A DNA stretch of 34,560 nt, taken from contig NZ_DIXC01000085.1 of NCBI RefSeq assembly GCF_002435945.1, positions 1 to 34,560 on the forward strand. The letters are read 5' to 3'. The stretch is from Mesotoga sp. UBA6090. GTDB lineage: Bacteria > Thermotogota > Thermotogae > Petrotogales > Kosmotogaceae. Below, in pieces: positions 7,362 to 15,438 of this stretch. Below the pieces are notes generated by a model. The model searched no databases, had not been told where the DNA came from, and saw nothing but the letters and a program-made list of their open reading frames with translations. Position 1 is the first letter of the stretch. Each line of letters begins with the position of its first letter. A program made the position numbers and the translations under genes.

Positions 7362-9089
7362 ATGGATTACAAAAGCAGTTTCCAGAGATGGCTCGATAGT
7401 CCTGCAGTCGATGAGGATACGCGTAAAGAATTACTTTCAATCGCAGAGAATGAAACCGAAATAAAGGAACGATTCTACAAGGAACTGGAGTTCGGCACAG
7501 CCGGGCTTCGTGGAAAACTAGGTGCCGGTGACAACAGAATGAACAAGTATACCGTCGCGAGGGCTACGCAGGGTCTGGCGAATCTCATTCTCTCAGGAAA
7601 TCCAGAGTGGAGGGAAAGAGGCGTAGTAATTGCCCATGATTCGAGACATATGTCGCGAACATTTGCCGAGATCGCGGCGGCGGTGCTCACTGCAAACGAC
7701 ATCAAGGTCTATTTATTTGATGATATTAGGCCCACACCGTTGCTGTCTTTTTCGGTCCTCGAACTCTCCACCATCTCGGGAATCATGATTACCGCCAGCC
7801 ACAATCCCAAAGAGTACAATGGCTATAAGCTCTACTGGGAGGACGGTGCCCAGGTTCTCTCCAATATTGCAGATCGGGTCTATGAAGAAATCCGAAGTAC
7901 CGAGCTGTTCGACGGACCAAGGATGATTGAACTTGATGAAGCTCGTACTAAAGGCCTGCTAGTTGAAGTAGGAGAGGAGCTTGACGATCTCTACATATCG
8001 AAGGTCTTGTCACTAACACTGAGAGACTCGGAAGAAGAACTGGACAAGTCAATTAGAATAGTCTACACGCCTTTGAATGGCACGGGAAACGTCCCCGTCC
8101 GCCGTGTATTGCGTGAACGAGGTTTCAAAAATGTATTCGTTGTCCCAGAACAGGAGGGACCAGATCCAGACTTCTCGACGGTCGGTTATCCAAATCCCGA
8201 AGACCCAAAGGCCTTTGCACTTGCCAGAGAAGTTGGGCTGGAAAAGCGCGCCGACATTCTTCTGGCAACCGACCCGGACGCCGACAGGCTGGCAGTAATG
8301 GTGAGAAAGAATGACGATTTCGTTCCCTTGAACGGCAATCAAACTGGCGCGCTCTTTGTCAACTACCTGCTTCTCTCCATGAAAGAGAAATCCTCTCTGC
8401 CCCGGGATGGATTCATCGTGAAATCTATTGTTACAGGAGACATGGCCAAAACTATTGCGGACAACTACGGAGTGAAGACTTACGAGACTCTCACTGGATT
8501 CAAGAATATCTGCGGCAAAGCCCTCGAAATAGAAGAGAGGGGAGAGGGCAAGTTCATCTTCGGCTACGAAGAAAGCATTGGATATGTTACGGGCAACTTT
8601 GTAAGAGACAAAGATGCCGTTTCTTCATCAATGCTTCTTTGTGAAATGGCAGCTTACTTCCTGAAGAGAGGCAAGACATTACTGAACGTTCTTGACGAGC
8701 TTTTCGTCAAATACGGAGTATTTACTGAAAAGCAGATCTCGATGGTTCTAGAAGGTGTTCAGGAACAGAAGCGAGTCAGGAAAATAATGAAAGAATATCG
8801 AAAGGAATACCCAACTGAAATCGGCGATTCAAAGCTTGTGAAGTACATAGACTTTCTCAGCTCCACTGCTACTGACATTCTCAGCGGAAGGACTGTCGAA
8901 ACCGGGACCCCTGCATCAGACGTAATCAAGTTTTTGTTCGACGACGGCTCATGGTACGCGATAAGGCCTTCCGGAACCGAACCGAAACTCAAGATATACA
9001 TTTATACTCGAGCAAAGGAAAGAGACGAAGCCTTTGTCAGACTAGAGGGCATCGAGAAGTCAGTGCTTGGCAAGATACAATCAATATAG
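7362..9089 (+). CDS. Phosphoglucomutase / phosphomannomutase (alpha-D-phosphohexomutase)
   Basis: Interconverts hexose 1- and 6-phosphates in the cytosol, linking glycogen and sugar-nucleotide metabolism to glycolysis. The 575-residue protein belongs to the large phosphohexomutase group seen in Firmicutes PgcA and in Thermotogota. Motifs in order: FGTAGLRG at 44-51, the phosphoserine loop TASHNP at 144-149, metal-binding DPDADR at 304-309, the sugar-specificity loop YEESIG at 402-407, and phosphate-binding RPSGTEPK at 535-542. All four catalytic regions are intact. The EES form of the sugar loop fits glucose or mannose rather than glucosamine phosphates. It is followed after 34 bp by a membrane protein gene on the same strand, and it may serve the branching enzyme encoded near 19 kb. 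Confidence 0.92.
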   Translation: MDYKSSFQRWLDSPAVDEDTRKELLSIAENETEIKERFYKELEFGTAGLRGKLGAGDNRMNKYTVARATQGLANLILSGNPEWRERGVVIAHDSRHMSRTFAEIAAAVLTANDIKVYLFDDIRPTPLLSFSVLELSTISGIMITASHNPKEYNGYKLYWEDGAQVLSNIADRVYEEIRSTELFDGPRMIELDEARTKGLLVEVGEELDDLYISKVLSLTLRDSEEELDKSIRIVYTPLNGTGNVPVRRVLRERGFKNVFVVPEQEGPDPDFSTVGYPNPEDPKAFALAREVGLEKRADILLATDPDADRLAVMVRKNDDFVPLNGNQTGALFVNYLLLSMKEKSSLPRDGFIVKSIVTGDMAKTIADNYGVKTYETLTGFKNICGKALEIEERGEGKFIFGYEESIGYVTGNFVRDKDAVSSSMLLCEMAAYFLKRGKTLLNVLDELFVKYGVFTEKQISMVLEGVQEQKRVRKIMKEYRKEYPTEIGDSKLVKYIDFLSSTATDILSGRTVETGTPASDVIKFLFDDGSWYAIRPSGTEPKLKIYIYTRAKERDEAFVRLEGIEKSVLGKIQSI

Positions 9090-9123
9090 TGGACCTCTTT
9101 CCTGTTTGACCGGAGGCGGCGAC

Positions 9124-9891
9124 ATGAAAATTTCTAAGAATCTGATAATGATCTTCCTGGCCATATGGGCCTTTTCGTACGTACTCGGTGTGATTCTCAC
9201 CGAGCGTTTCGTTACCGATCAAAGCGGATACCTCTTTGCCGCTGTTTCTCGGAGTTTTATGTGGCCGATTCTTATCGCAACTCACTTTCTCTTCCTCAGA
9301 AAGATTGAAAAAAGGGATTTTGATTACGTATGGCTTCTATCGCTCTATGCCATGTTCGCCGGCTGGATATTCTTCTCCGCCGGAGGGGTTGAAGGCCTGT
9401 CTCTGATTCTTTCGATTCCAATCGTGTTTCTTTCGGGTCAGCTTTTTAGACTGAGTAGACCGAAATACGGCGATGTGGTCAAGCACATCAAATCAGGCTA
9501 TCTAGGAAGTCTTTCCTTTTCGTTCAGTCTAGTGATTCTCCTCAGCAGTCTTTCTTTCTTCTCTTCCAAAGAAACAGCCTCGGTTCTTTTGCTGTTTCTA
9601 CTGATCGTTCCGGCCTTGCTACTCACTCATTTCAGAGCAGACGTTTTTTCGGGACTCGTCTTTGCCTGGTTCTCTTTCGCGACAGGTTTTGCCAATATTG
9701 GATTGGCCAGTCAGGTTGCAGTAGCGGGATTTTCACTTGGACCGATCTTTCTGCTCCTCACAATCTTCTCTTGTATTCTCGCAAGTGAAGATCCGTCAAA
9801 AAGGGTCTTTGCCACCGTCAATCCGCGCGAGCCGACGGATGAAGCAAGTCTTAGAATTGAACCCGATCCAGACGAATCTAGATTGAAATAG
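9124..9891 (+). CDS. Polytopic membrane protein, unknown function
   Basis: I do not recognise a family. The product is 255 residues with about seven or eight hydrophobic segments (roughly 7-25, 35-55, 65-85, 90-108, 130-150, 158-176, 180-205, 210-230) and a charged cytosolic tail ending in EPDPDESRLK. The start is ATG at 9124, placed by GGAGG at 9112-9116; the frame is open further upstream to 9067 but without a ribosome site and inside the phosphohexomutase gene. It probably shares the phosphohexomutase transcript. Its last 14 bp overlap the convergent PhzF-family gene, with the two reading frames ending tail to tail. Confidence 0.75.
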   Translation: MKISKNLIMIFLAIWAFSYVLGVILTERFVTDQSGYLFAAVSRSFMWPILIATHFLFLRKIEKRDFDYVWLLSLYAMFAGWIFFSAGGVEGLSLILSIPIVFLSGQLFRLSRPKYGDVVKHIKSGYLGSLSFSFSLVILLSSLSFFSSKETASVLLLFLLIVPALLLTHFRADVFSGLVFAWFSFATGFANIGLASQVAVAGFSLGPIFLLLTIFSCILASEDPSKRVFATVNPREPTDEASLRIEPDPDESRLK

Positions 9892-10681
9892 TGCCTCTTA
9901 TCACAGTAACGGCCTTTCCAAGAACAAGAATCCTGTTATTTGGAAGCAGTTCGAGATCAAGTTCTCCTCTTCTGGAGGAGAGCTGGCAGGCACTGAGTCT
10001 TTTCCTGCCAAGTTTTGCCGACCAGAACGGCCCGAGAACAGTATGTGCCGAACCGGTAACCGGGTCTTCGTTGATTCCCACCCAGGGAGCGAAGTATCTC
10101 GAGTAGAAGTCGAACTTTTCGTCACCGGGTGAAGTGACGATCAGTCCCTTCACCGTGTATCCAAAATCACAGTTCTTAAGAAGACCAAAGTCAAACGATA
10201 GGTTCTCAAGTCTCGATTTCGAGGAGATTATGTAAAGCAGTTTTTCAGTAAGAGGCGAGTAGTAGCACTCACCTTCCACACCGATAATCCTCCCAAGCAT
10301 TTCATCAATTTTCACTCTGTAAGGGTTATCAGAAGGGAAATTCATCTCTATCTTCCCGTCAACGTACTTAACTCCCAGTTTCCCGCTTTGTGTTTCGTAA
10401 GAGATCTCGCCTTTGATTCCAAGCTCGGTGAAGTGTATCCAAGCTGTGGCAAGAGTCGCATGGCCGCACATTTTTACCTCAACCTTCGGTGTGAACCATC
10501 TCAAGCCATAATTATTCTTGTCGGCACCTGGTCTTACAAATGCGGTTTCCGAAAGATTCATTTCCGATGCAATTCTTGGATATAGTCTCTCGTCGATCTC
10601 CTCATCAAGGAGACAGACCCCGGCGGGATTCCCGCCAAAAGGAACCGCCGTAAATGAATCAATTTGGTATATCCTAAGCAT
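9878..10681 (-). CDS. PhzF family isomerase/epimerase-like protein
   Basis: A 267-residue member of the PhzF/diaminopimelate-epimerase fold family. PhzF itself isomerises a phenazine precursor, but most homologues in genomes without phenazine genes have unknown substrates. The start YQIDSFTAVPFGGNPAGV is diagnostic, the catalytic glutamate is E45 in NLSETAF, MCGHATLA at 71-78 and EDPVTGSAH near 205 complete the two symmetric half-sites. No phenazine genes are nearby, so a role in that pathway is not supported. The start ATG follows a GGGAGTG site; a minus-strand TATAAT at 10703-10708 is a plausible -10. It is a single-gene unit, convergent with the membrane protein gene. Confidence 0.88.
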   Translation of the reverse strand: MLRIYQIDSFTAVPFGGNPAGVCLLDEEIDERLYPRIASEMNLSETAFVRPGADKNNYGLRWFTPKVEVKMCGHATLATAWIHFTELGIKGEISYETQSGKLGVKYVDGKIEMNFPSDNPYRVKIDEMLGRIIGVEGECYYSPLTEKLLYIISSKSRLENLSFDFGLLKNCDFGYTVKGLIVTSPGDEKFDFYSRYFAPWVGINEDPVTGSAHTVLGPFWSAKLGRKRLSACQLSSRRGELDLELLPNNRILVLGKAVTVIRGTISI

Positions 10682-10702
10682 CCAACCACTCCCTTCTCAA
10701 AG

Positions 10703-10708
10703 ATTATA
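10703..10708 (-). promoter_or_regulatory. -10 element for the PhzF-family gene
   Basis: TATAAT on the minus strand, 21 bases upstream of the ATG at 10679-10681. The -35 is weak (TTATCT with an 18-base spacer at best). Confidence 0.45.
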
Positions 10709-10813
10709 CGTCAATTGTTAAACTAAAGATAACCAAGTTCAGCCTTGAAAGGCGATCCACCCGAGTATTTCTCCCACATTCATGTGCACCGAGGGTCGTT
10801 TAATGATACAATC

Positions 10814-10836
10814 TTATTGAGACAAATTCTCAATAA
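10814..10836 (+). promoter_or_regulatory. Perfect 9-bp inverted repeat, probable feo operator
   Basis: TTATTGAGA, five bases (caaat), TCTCAATAA: both arms match perfectly. It begins two bases after a TACAAT -10-like hexamer (10807-10812) and its right arm touches the AAGGGTG ribosome site of feoA. A bound dimeric regulator here would block transcription of the iron uptake operon; the family (Fur, DtxR or other) cannot be read from the site. As RNA it could also form a weak hairpin hiding the ribosome site. Confidence 0.6.
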
Positions 10837-10847
10837 GGGTGATGTCA

Positions 10848-11294
10848 ATGGTCGTTCCTCTGTCAAGAATGTGTGAAGGAGAAATGGGCAAGATAAGAAA
10901 ACTGGAGCTTCCTCCTCTAACAAGAGAGAGACTGTGTGGTCTCGGTTTCGTAAGTGGTGAAGAGATCCAGCTGGTAAAAGTGGCCCCCTTCGGAGACCCA
11001 AAAGTATTCAGAATAAAGGGAACTGACATTACCCTTAGAGAGGACATTTCGATGTGGATTCTTGTCGAAACCTCCTCCGTTCCGCTTTCATATGCTTCAA
11101 ATGGAGAATACTTCGTCAGCATCATTAATGGTGGAATGGGCTTCAGGGAGAGACTGCGGATGGTTGGGATAGAAGTAGGCAAGAAAATCACTGTTACCGG
11201 CAACATTGGAAAGAGAATCGAGATAAACGCAAATGGTATCCGTTCCGCACTTTCGCGAGGCCAGGCAATGAGAATCATAGTTAGGGAGAGATAA
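10848..11294 (+). CDS. feoA: Tandem-domain FeoA protein
   Basis: FeoA proteins are small cytosolic SH3-like partners of the ferrous iron transporter FeoB, usually about 75-90 residues. This one has 148 residues and contains two copies of the domain: residues 1-74 (PLSRMCEGEMGKIRKL through MWILVE) and about 83-148 (YFVSIINGGMGFRERL to the end). Such internally duplicated or FeoA-FeoA fusions occur in several anaerobes. The ATG at 10848 is preferred over GTG at 10839 because AAGGGTG at 10835-10841 is then correctly spaced. The gene follows a perfect inverted repeat that overlaps its control region, and feoB begins 8 bp after its stop, so it leads the feo operon. Confidence 0.87.
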   Translation: MVVPLSRMCEGEMGKIRKLELPPLTRERLCGLGFVSGEEIQLVKVAPFGDPKVFRIKGTDITLREDISMWILVETSSVPLSYASNGEYFVSIINGGMGFRERLRMVGIEVGKKITVTGNIGKRIEINANGIRSALSRGQAMRIIVRER

Positions 11295-11302
11295 ATTCAG
11301 TC

Positions 11303-13252
11303 GTGGAAAATCATCGAGACGGAATCGAGTCAAGAAAATCTACAATAGCACTTCTAGGAAACCCAAATGTTGGGAAAACAAGTATATTTAACGCTCTCAC
11401 CGGTTCAAGACAGGTAGTTGCAAACTGGCCCGGCGTTACCGTTGAAAAGAGAGCCGGAGTGATGAAGCATCACAATCACACCGTGGATGTTGTTGATCTG
11501 CCAGGCACTTATACTCTGGGTGCCACCAGTCTCGATGAAAAAATAGCTAGGGATTTCCTTGTGAATGAGAAGCCAGGTGTCGCAATGGTCATAGGTGATG
11601 CCGTCAACCTGGAAAGAAGTCTCTATCTTCTTCTTCAAGTTCTTGAGCTTCGCGGAGATGTAGTTCTTGCAGTAAACGCAGTCGACGAAGCGAGGAAAGC
11701 AGGCTTTGAGATCGACAAGAACGAGCTTTCGAAGCAGCTTGGCATTCCGGTTGTCGTTACCTCGGCGGTCACAGGCGAAGGTATCGAAGAGTTGAAGAAT
11801 ACTCTTGCGAAGAGTACCAAGAGCAGCAGCCATGTCCACTATCTTTTCTCTGATGAAGTGGAAGCTCACCTTAGGGATCTATCCGAGAGAATAAGGGGAA
11901 ACCCTTCTCTGGCAGGATTTGACGAACGTTGGCTTTCGATAAAGCTCCTGGAAAGGGACTACGAAGTTCAAAAAATAACGGGAATAACTCTGGACTACGA
12001 CTTCTCTGTGGAAATCGCCGAAACTCGCTACAAATATATAAAGAGGATCCTTTCCACATCGGTCAAGGGTAAAGAAAAGATAGGGTGGAATTTTTCTGAA
12101 GCAATAGATCACGTTATGACTCATAGATTTCTTGGGATTTTGATATTCCTTGCGGTTATGTACATCATCTTCCAGCTGACCTTCACTATCTCAGGACCCT
12201 TATCGATTATGATTGAAGAACTGCTCGGAAGCCTGGGTCGCGCATTTGGCGGCTTCATCGGCGTAGATTGGCTTCGTTCTCTCGTTGTTGAGGGAATAAT
12301 AGGAGGCGTCGGAGCCGTTTTGGTCTTCGTGCCTAACATTTTCATACTTTTCCTAGCGCTTGGAATTCTTGAAGAAACCGGCTACTTGCCTAGAGCAGCC
12401 TTTGTTATTGATAGACCAATGTACGCAATGAAACTCAGCGGGCGCTCATTCATATCTATGCTCCTTGGATTTGGATGTAATGTTTCATCTATTATGTCGA
12501 CAAGATCGATCTCCGAACCAAAAGAGCGAATAGTTACCATTCTTGTCTCACCTTTTATCTCTTGTAGCGCGAGGCTTCCCGTCTATGTTTTGATTGCAGG
12601 CACCTTCTTCGGCGCAAGAGCCGGTGTAGTGATTTTCTTCCTGTACGTTTTGAGCATTGTTATAACGGTGCTCTCGGCGCTGCTGATCAACAAGCTCTTC
12701 TTCAAGGGTGAGCCTTCCACATTGATAATGGAGCTTCCACGTTATAGGAAACCGAGGCTCAGTTCAATAATCCTCTATACCTGGAACAAGGGGCGTCACT
12801 TTCTCGAAAAGGCCGGTACGATAATACTTGGCGCCTCTGTTGTAATATGGTTTCTCAGTTACTTTCCCTCAGAAGGGACAGGGAGTTTCGCCGCCATGAT
12901 CGGGAAATCACTTGAACCGCTGTTCATACCCCTGGGTTACACGTGGGAAATGATAACCAGTTTGGTTTTCGGAATAGCCGCAAAGGAAGTCATCGTTTCA
13001 TCGCTCACAACGTTCTCTGGAAATCTTAGCGTCTCAGGAAGCTCCCTTGGTGCTATAAGAACGTTGATTACACCCGAAGTAGCTTTGAGCTTCCTTGTTT
13101 TTGTACTTCTGTATGTTCCGTGCATGCCAACACTTGCAGTGATAAAGAATGAAACCGGAAGCCACAAATATGTATTCTTCTCCGTCTTCTACAGTCTTGC
13201 CGTTGCCTATATCGTTGCACTAATCGTAAGAATAGTTGGGGGACTACTATGA
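11303..13252 (+). CDS. feoB: Ferrous iron transporter FeoB
   Basis: Imports Fe2+ across the inner membrane using an N-terminal GTPase. The 649-residue product has G1 GNPNVGKTS at 19-27, G2 GVTVEK at 44-49, G3 DLPG at 65-68, G4 NAVD at 125-128 and G5 around TSAVTGEG, then the nucleotide-dissociation-inhibitor region and a polytopic C-terminal half from about residue 275 with two Gate domains. The membrane motif GCNVSSIMSTRSI keeps the conserved cysteine but has Ser where many FeoB proteins have Pro (GCNVP). The start is GTG at 11303 with only a distant GGGAGAG site, suggesting coupling to feoA. The gene ends in an ATGA overlap with a small membrane protein gene. Confidence 0.94.
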   Translation: MENHRDGIESRKSTIALLGNPNVGKTSIFNALTGSRQVVANWPGVTVEKRAGVMKHHNHTVDVVDLPGTYTLGATSLDEKIARDFLVNEKPGVAMVIGDAVNLERSLYLLLQVLELRGDVVLAVNAVDEARKAGFEIDKNELSKQLGIPVVVTSAVTGEGIEELKNTLAKSTKSSSHVHYLFSDEVEAHLRDLSERIRGNPSLAGFDERWLSIKLLERDYEVQKITGITLDYDFSVEIAETRYKYIKRILSTSVKGKEKIGWNFSEAIDHVMTHRFLGILIFLAVMYIIFQLTFTISGPLSIMIEELLGSLGRAFGGFIGVDWLRSLVVEGIIGGVGAVLVFVPNIFILFLALGILEETGYLPRAAFVIDRPMYAMKLSGRSFISMLLGFGCNVSSIMSTRSISEPKERIVTILVSPFISCSARLPVYVLIAGTFFGARAGVVIFFLYVLSIVITVLSALLINKLFFKGEPSTLIMELPRYRKPRLSSIILYTWNKGRHFLEKAGTIILGASVVIWFLSYFPSEGTGSFAAMIGKSLEPLFIPLGYTWEMITSLVFGIAAKEVIVSSLTTFSGNLSVSGSSLGAIRTLITPEVALSFLVFVLLYVPCMPTLAVIKNETGSHKYVFFSVFYSLAVAYIVALIVRIVGGLL

Positions 13253-13644
13253 GAGGCAGGTCGATAACATTCTGGCTCATATTCGGTGGAGTACTCTTTG
13301 CAGCTCTAGCGATAAACTCATTCTACGGATTGCTTCTGACTGATCACGATCCGTTTCTTGCCACCACCATCGGCATAAACTCCGCTATCTACTTTTTTGG
13401 AATTGCTGAGAAGAAAAGCGATGTCAGAAAACGGTATTCACATCTGTTGGTTGGAAGCTTCTTCTCCTATGTGCTCTCAATATACCAGGTTCTTGTGGTA
13501 TTTAGTGTCTGGCTGGAGGGATTAGTGATCTCAAGTTGCCTGTTGACTACTGAGGTATTGAACCTCCCTCTCATTGTATCCGGCTTTGCCATATCCTTTC
13601 TTTTTGACTTCGCAAAGAAGCAGTTCGAGACGAACAATTTCTAA
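13249..13644 (+). CDS. Small membrane protein co-translated with FeoB
   Basis: A 131-residue protein with four hydrophobic segments (about 7-27, 38-52, 65-85, 92-118) and a short charged C-terminus ending FAKKQFETNNF. I do not recognise a domain. Its ATG overlaps the feoB stop (ATGA), so its expression is tied to FeoB, and no FeoC gene is seen. It could be an accessory subunit or insertion partner of FeoB, which is inference from position alone. Downstream there is a gap of 77 bp containing a short inverted repeat before the response regulator gene. Confidence 0.75.
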   Translation: MRGRSITFWLIFGGVLFAALAINSFYGLLLTDHDPFLATTIGINSAIYFFGIAEKKSDVRKRYSHLLVGSFFSYVLSIYQVLVVFSVWLEGLVISSCLLTTEVLNLPLIVSGFAISFLFDFAKKQFETNNF

Positions 13645-13663
13645 GAATTCCTCTGGTGGAAAC

Positions 13664-13680
13664 TCTCAAACACTATTTGA
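13664..13680 (+). repeat. Short inverted repeat between feo operon and response regulator
   Basis: CTCAAA, five bases, TTTGAG form a perfect six-base inverted repeat. No T-run follows, so it is not a convincing terminator. It could be an operator for the downstream gene. TAATAT hexamers follow it but have no clear -35 partner. Confidence 0.3.
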
Positions 13681-13721
13681 GCTTAATATGGTAATATGAT
13701 TTGTGTTGTGGAGGTGATTGC

Positions 13722-14327
13722 ATGGCACTCGTTTACGTGGTCGATGACGAGCTAAATGTCAGGCGAATTGTCAAAAAGGCCATGGAGAACGAAGACAACG
13801 AAGTGCATACTTTCGTTACAGCTGAGGAAGCCCTGGAAGAAATAGAGAAGCGGAAGCCAGACCTCCTGTTCACCGATCTGAGTTTGCCTTCAATGAATGG
13901 AATTCAATTTCTCAACGAACTGAAGAATAGAGCTTACTCAATACCCGTAATAGTTGTCTCCTCGGATATATCTCCCGAATCGATGAGAAGTGCATTCAAA
14001 GCAGGCATAGTTGATTTCCTGACAAAGCCTTTTACGCCCCAGGAAATCAGAGATGCTTTCGAGCTTGCCCTCAGAGAACAAGACAGCATATACAAGCGTG
14101 CACGAGAAATAAGAAAATTGATCGAAGAAGGTGAAACCGGTAGCGCGGAATCGCTAATGAGCAAACTGTTCTCAGATTTTCCCGACTCCCCGTTTCCACA
14201 CTTTCTTTACGCTCTGCTGGTGGCAAAGGACAAACCCAAACTAGCTATCAAACACCTTAAGGCCTCGCTTTCGCTTGACGGAGATTTTAAAGAAGCTTCA
14301 GACGAATTGAAGAAATTGGAGGAGTAA
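13722..14327 (+). CDS. Response regulator, receiver domain plus helical C-terminal domain
   Basis: A 201-residue cytosolic protein. The receiver domain (about 1-120) has the acidic pair in VVDDE, phospho-acceptor Asp in LLFTDLSLP, switch Ser in VVVSSD and the conserved Lys in FLTKPF, so it should be phosphorylatable. The C-terminal 75 residues (AESLMSKLFSDFPDSPFPHF and onward) look like TPR-type helices, not a DNA-binding output, implying action through protein contact. No histidine kinase is adjacent, so it is an orphan. The ATG at 13722 is set by GGAGGTG at 13710-13716; the frame extends upstream to 13701 without support. The next gene, an RCK protein, starts 2 bp after its stop and uses a GGAGGAG site in its last codons. 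Confidence 0.85.
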   Translation: MALVYVVDDELNVRRIVKKAMENEDNEVHTFVTAEEALEEIEKRKPDLLFTDLSLPSMNGIQFLNELKNRAYSIPVIVVSSDISPESMRSAFKAGIVDFLTKPFTPQEIRDAFELALREQDSIYKRAREIRKLIEEGETGSAESLMSKLFSDFPDSPFPHFLYALLVAKDKPKLAIKHLKASLSLDGDFKEASDELKKLEE

Positions 14328-14329
14328 GC

Positions 14330-14782
14330 ATGCCTTTCATGAAGGGTGCGATCAAAAAAGATGAGTACTATGTTGTTATCTTCGGATGCGGAAGGCTGGG
14401 ATCGAGAATGGCCAACTGGCTCTCTTCAATAGGTTGCAGTGTGGTTGTAGTAGACAGGAACGAGTCTTCTTTCGATGCTCTCTCATATGAATTCACTGGA
14501 TTCAACATCCTCGGGGACGCAACGGAGCTTGATGTTCTGAAAGAAGCCAAGCTCGACAAGGCTGATGTCGCTTTGGTGCTTACCACAGACGACAACACGA
14601 ACTTGATGATCTCGATGTCAGCAAAGGAGTATTTCGAAGTTCCTCGGGTTGTTGCAAGAGCTTATGACCCGAATAACATCCAGATGTTCTCGGACTTTGG
14701 AATAGAAGTGATCTGCCCAACTCTGTTAGCCGTCGAAAACGTAAAGAATGCGCTCTACTTCATCAGCGGTGATGAAAAATGA
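14330..14782 (+). CDS. Single-domain RCK/TrkA-N potassium channel regulator
   Basis: A 150-residue Rossmann-fold protein of the TrkA-N (RCK_N) type. The nucleotide-binding loop is FGCGRLGSRMA at about 18-28, the acidic ribose-binding residue is the Asp in VVVVDRN, and GDAT and TTDDNTN follow as in NAD-binding TrkA/KtrA proteins. It stops after the N-terminal domain: there is no RCK_C ligand-binding domain. The next gene encodes a second RCK protein that does have RCK_C and overlaps it by 4 bp (ATGA). The two may form a hetero-oligomeric gating ring on TrkH, replacing the single four-domain TrkA of enterobacteria (inference). Confidence 0.88.
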   Translation: MPFMKGAIKKDEYYVVIFGCGRLGSRMANWLSSIGCSVVVVDRNESSFDALSYEFTGFNILGDATELDVLKEAKLDKADVALVLTTDDNTNLMISMSAKEYFEVPRVVARAYDPNNIQMFSDFGIEVICPTLLAVENVKNALYFISGDEK

Positions 14783-15438
14783 AGATTGTGCTGATCGGCG
14801 GAGAGAAGATTGCCTACCACCTCGCTAGAAGGTTCTTAAGCAAAGGTCATAACGTGATGATAGTAAACAAGAATGAGAGGCTCTGCGACGAAATGGCTAA
14901 GAAGCTCCGAGCAGTCATCGTGAGAGGCGATGGAAGCAAGAGATACGTTTTGGAGCAACTTGAGCTTGACCGGTCCGACCTCTTTGTGGCCTTAACGCCG
15001 TACGATCAGGACAATCTAGTTGCTTGTCTGACGGCTTCAAGAGTGTATGGAATTGAGAGGCCGGTTGCCATGGTGAATGACCCCGACAATAAGGCCGTCT
15101 TCGAGAAGATGGGTATAAAGAGCGTAGTCAGTCCGACTGAAATCCTTGGAGTGGCTCTTGAAGACAGCCTCTTCAGAGAACATATCACTAACCTTCTCCC
15201 CTCATCCGAAAAAGTGTCAATTCTCAGAATAGAAATGACAGAGAAGTCTCCAATTCTTGGAGAAGCGATCAAAGACATTCCGCTTCCTAACGAAAGCGTC
15301 ATTGGGGCAATAGTCAGGGATGACGAAGTAGTTATTCCGAGGGGAAACACAGTTATTGAAATGGGTGATGTCCTTCTGGTGCTGAGCAGTCCCATTGTCC
15401 AATCTTCTGTATTCGAAACTCTTCTAGGAGAGGTGTAG
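14779..15438 (+). CDS. trkA: TrkA/KtrA potassium uptake regulator (RCK_N + RCK_C)
   Basis: A 219-residue cytosolic gating subunit. RCK_N occupies about 1-120 with IGGEKIAYHLARRF as the nucleotide-binding loop, ending VNDPDNKAVFEKMGI and VVSPTEILG; the glycine pattern (GGEKIA) departs from the classic GxGxxG, so nucleotide binding may differ from the partner protein. RCK_C occupies about 138-215 (VSILRIEMTEKSPILGEAI to VLLVLSS). In other bacteria RCK_C of KtrA-type proteins binds c-di-AMP; whether that applies here is unknown. The gene overlaps the previous RCK gene by ATGA and trkH begins directly after its stop, so the three are one unit. Confidence 0.9.
   Translation: MKIVLIGGEKIAYHLARRFLSKGHNVMIVNKNERLCDEMAKKLRAVIVRGDGSKRYVLEQLELDRSDLFVALTPYDQDNLVACLTASRVYGIERPVAMVNDPDNKAVFEKMGIKSVVSPTEILGVALEDSLFREHITNLLPSSEKVSILRIEMTEKSPILGEAIKDIPLPNESVIGAIVRDDEVVIPRGNTVIEMGDVLLVLSSPIVQSSVFETLLGEV

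Noticed and set aside
10814..11278. 154-codon minus-strand frame opposite feoA
   Set aside because: feoA has two clear domains on the other strand; the antisense frame has no support.
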